Origin: Comamonadaceae bacterium
GTDB lineage: Bacteria > Pseudomonadota > Gammaproteobacteria > Burkholderiales > Burkholderiaceae_C
Reading direction: 5' to 3'
NCBI GenBank assembly: GCA_027488255.1
Contig: JAIYBZ010000005.1
Span: forward strand, 1 to 41,959
Length of the DNA: 41,959 bases
Shown here: positions 41,789-41,959 of the stretch, one piece after another
Position numbering within the stretch: position 1 is the stretch's first letter
Layout of the letters: each line of letters opens with the position of its first letter
Made by a program: the position numbers and the translations under genes
Notes under the pieces: generated by a model
Told to the model about the DNA's origin: nothing
The model's database searches: none
Seen by the model: only the letters and a program-made list of their open reading frames with translations

Positions 41789-41959
41789 CTACCTCGGCGC
41801 CACCGGCACTTTGCGCACCGGCGCAGGGGTGTAGACCGGGAAGAACTGCTCCCAACCCTCATTGGGCATGAACACAAAGGCCTTGCCTGTTTGTTGTTGG
41901 TGTTGCGCGGTGTAACGCGCCCTGAACTGCTCGGGCGACTCGGGCGGCCACTGCACACC
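41789..41959 (-). CDS. C-terminal end of an unidentified protein (partial)
   Basis: A - strand frame is open from the window edge to a TAG at 41789, giving 56 residues. The sequence has PESPEQFRARYTAQH, then FVFMPNEGWEQFF and a Pro/Val-rich end (YTPAPVRKVPVAPR). Composition looks like a real protein tail. I do not recognise the family. It converges on the spermidine synthase-like gene with 49 bases between. Confidence 0.55.
   Translation of the reverse strand, partial: GVQWPPESPEQFRARYTAQHQQQTGKAFVFMPNEGWEQFFPVYTPAPVRKVPVAPR

Noticed and set aside
1..41959. tRNA, rRNA, CRISPR, insertion sequences, phage or replication origin
   Set aside because: Looked for cloverleaf ends, regular direct repeats with spacers, transposase motifs and DnaA-box clusters by eye; none seen. 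A tRNAscan/Infernal run would settle RNA genes.

Overview
The window looks like chromosomal DNA of a betaproteobacterium of the order Burkholderiales, most likely a freshwater Comamonadaceae (Limnohabitans/Rhodoferax-like). The grounds are gene order and protein style: DUF2244, ctaC with a fused cytochrome c domain, ctaD, a 38-residue protein, ctaG, DUF2970, ctaE, DUF2909, SURF1, a SCO-like protein, ctaA, ctaB and sco, with rpoH and ftsY next door. This is inferred from memory of families; no database was searched. No rRNA, tRNA, CRISPR array, insertion sequence or phage gene was found.

Region 1 (1-3957) is the end of a phosphate operon on the + strand: pstA (partial), pstB, phoU, phoB, phoR. 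Region 2 (3958-15523) is a run of mostly single genes that keep switching strand: an orphan ParA-type ATPase, a secreted calcineurin-like phosphoesterase, ugd (UDP-glucuronate synthesis), lplT (lysophospholipid flippase), a GT4 glycosyltransferase, a small membrane protein resembling Mpo1/DUF962, a class III PLP aminotransferase of unknown substrate, phosphatidylserine decarboxylase, polyphosphate kinase 2 and a CorA-type channel. Several hand-counted lines here are lower in GC than the flanks. PhoB-box-like direct repeats (7-mers 11 bp apart) sit in two of its divergent promoter regions. I read region 2 as a possible phosphate-stress, membrane-lipid and polyphosphate island next to its own regulator. 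That is an inference.

Region 3 (15678-19171) holds an uncharacterised Cys-motif protein, a MaoC-like hydratase, trmL, comF and a BioC-like methyltransferase with a poor SAM motif. Region 4 (19267-28931) is a nearly complete aa3/caa3 cytochrome oxidase locus: structural subunits II, I and III, copper chaperones (CtaG, SCO and a second SCO-like protein), SURF1 and heme O/A synthesis. A bidirectional terminator at 24568-24593 divides it.

Region 5 (29018-31067, - strand) is ftsY then rpoH, with a perfect CIRCE operator before rpoH. Region 6 (31087-35385, + strand) has an M16 peptidase pair (one active site intact, one lost), rsmD and coaD; the first peptidase gene opens with an in-frame His-rich tandem repeat. 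Region 7 is recJ coupled to an RpfE-like gene on the - strand, divergent from lolC-lolD-tatD and a spermidine-synthase-like methyltransferase. The last 171 bases carry the end of an unidentified - strand gene.
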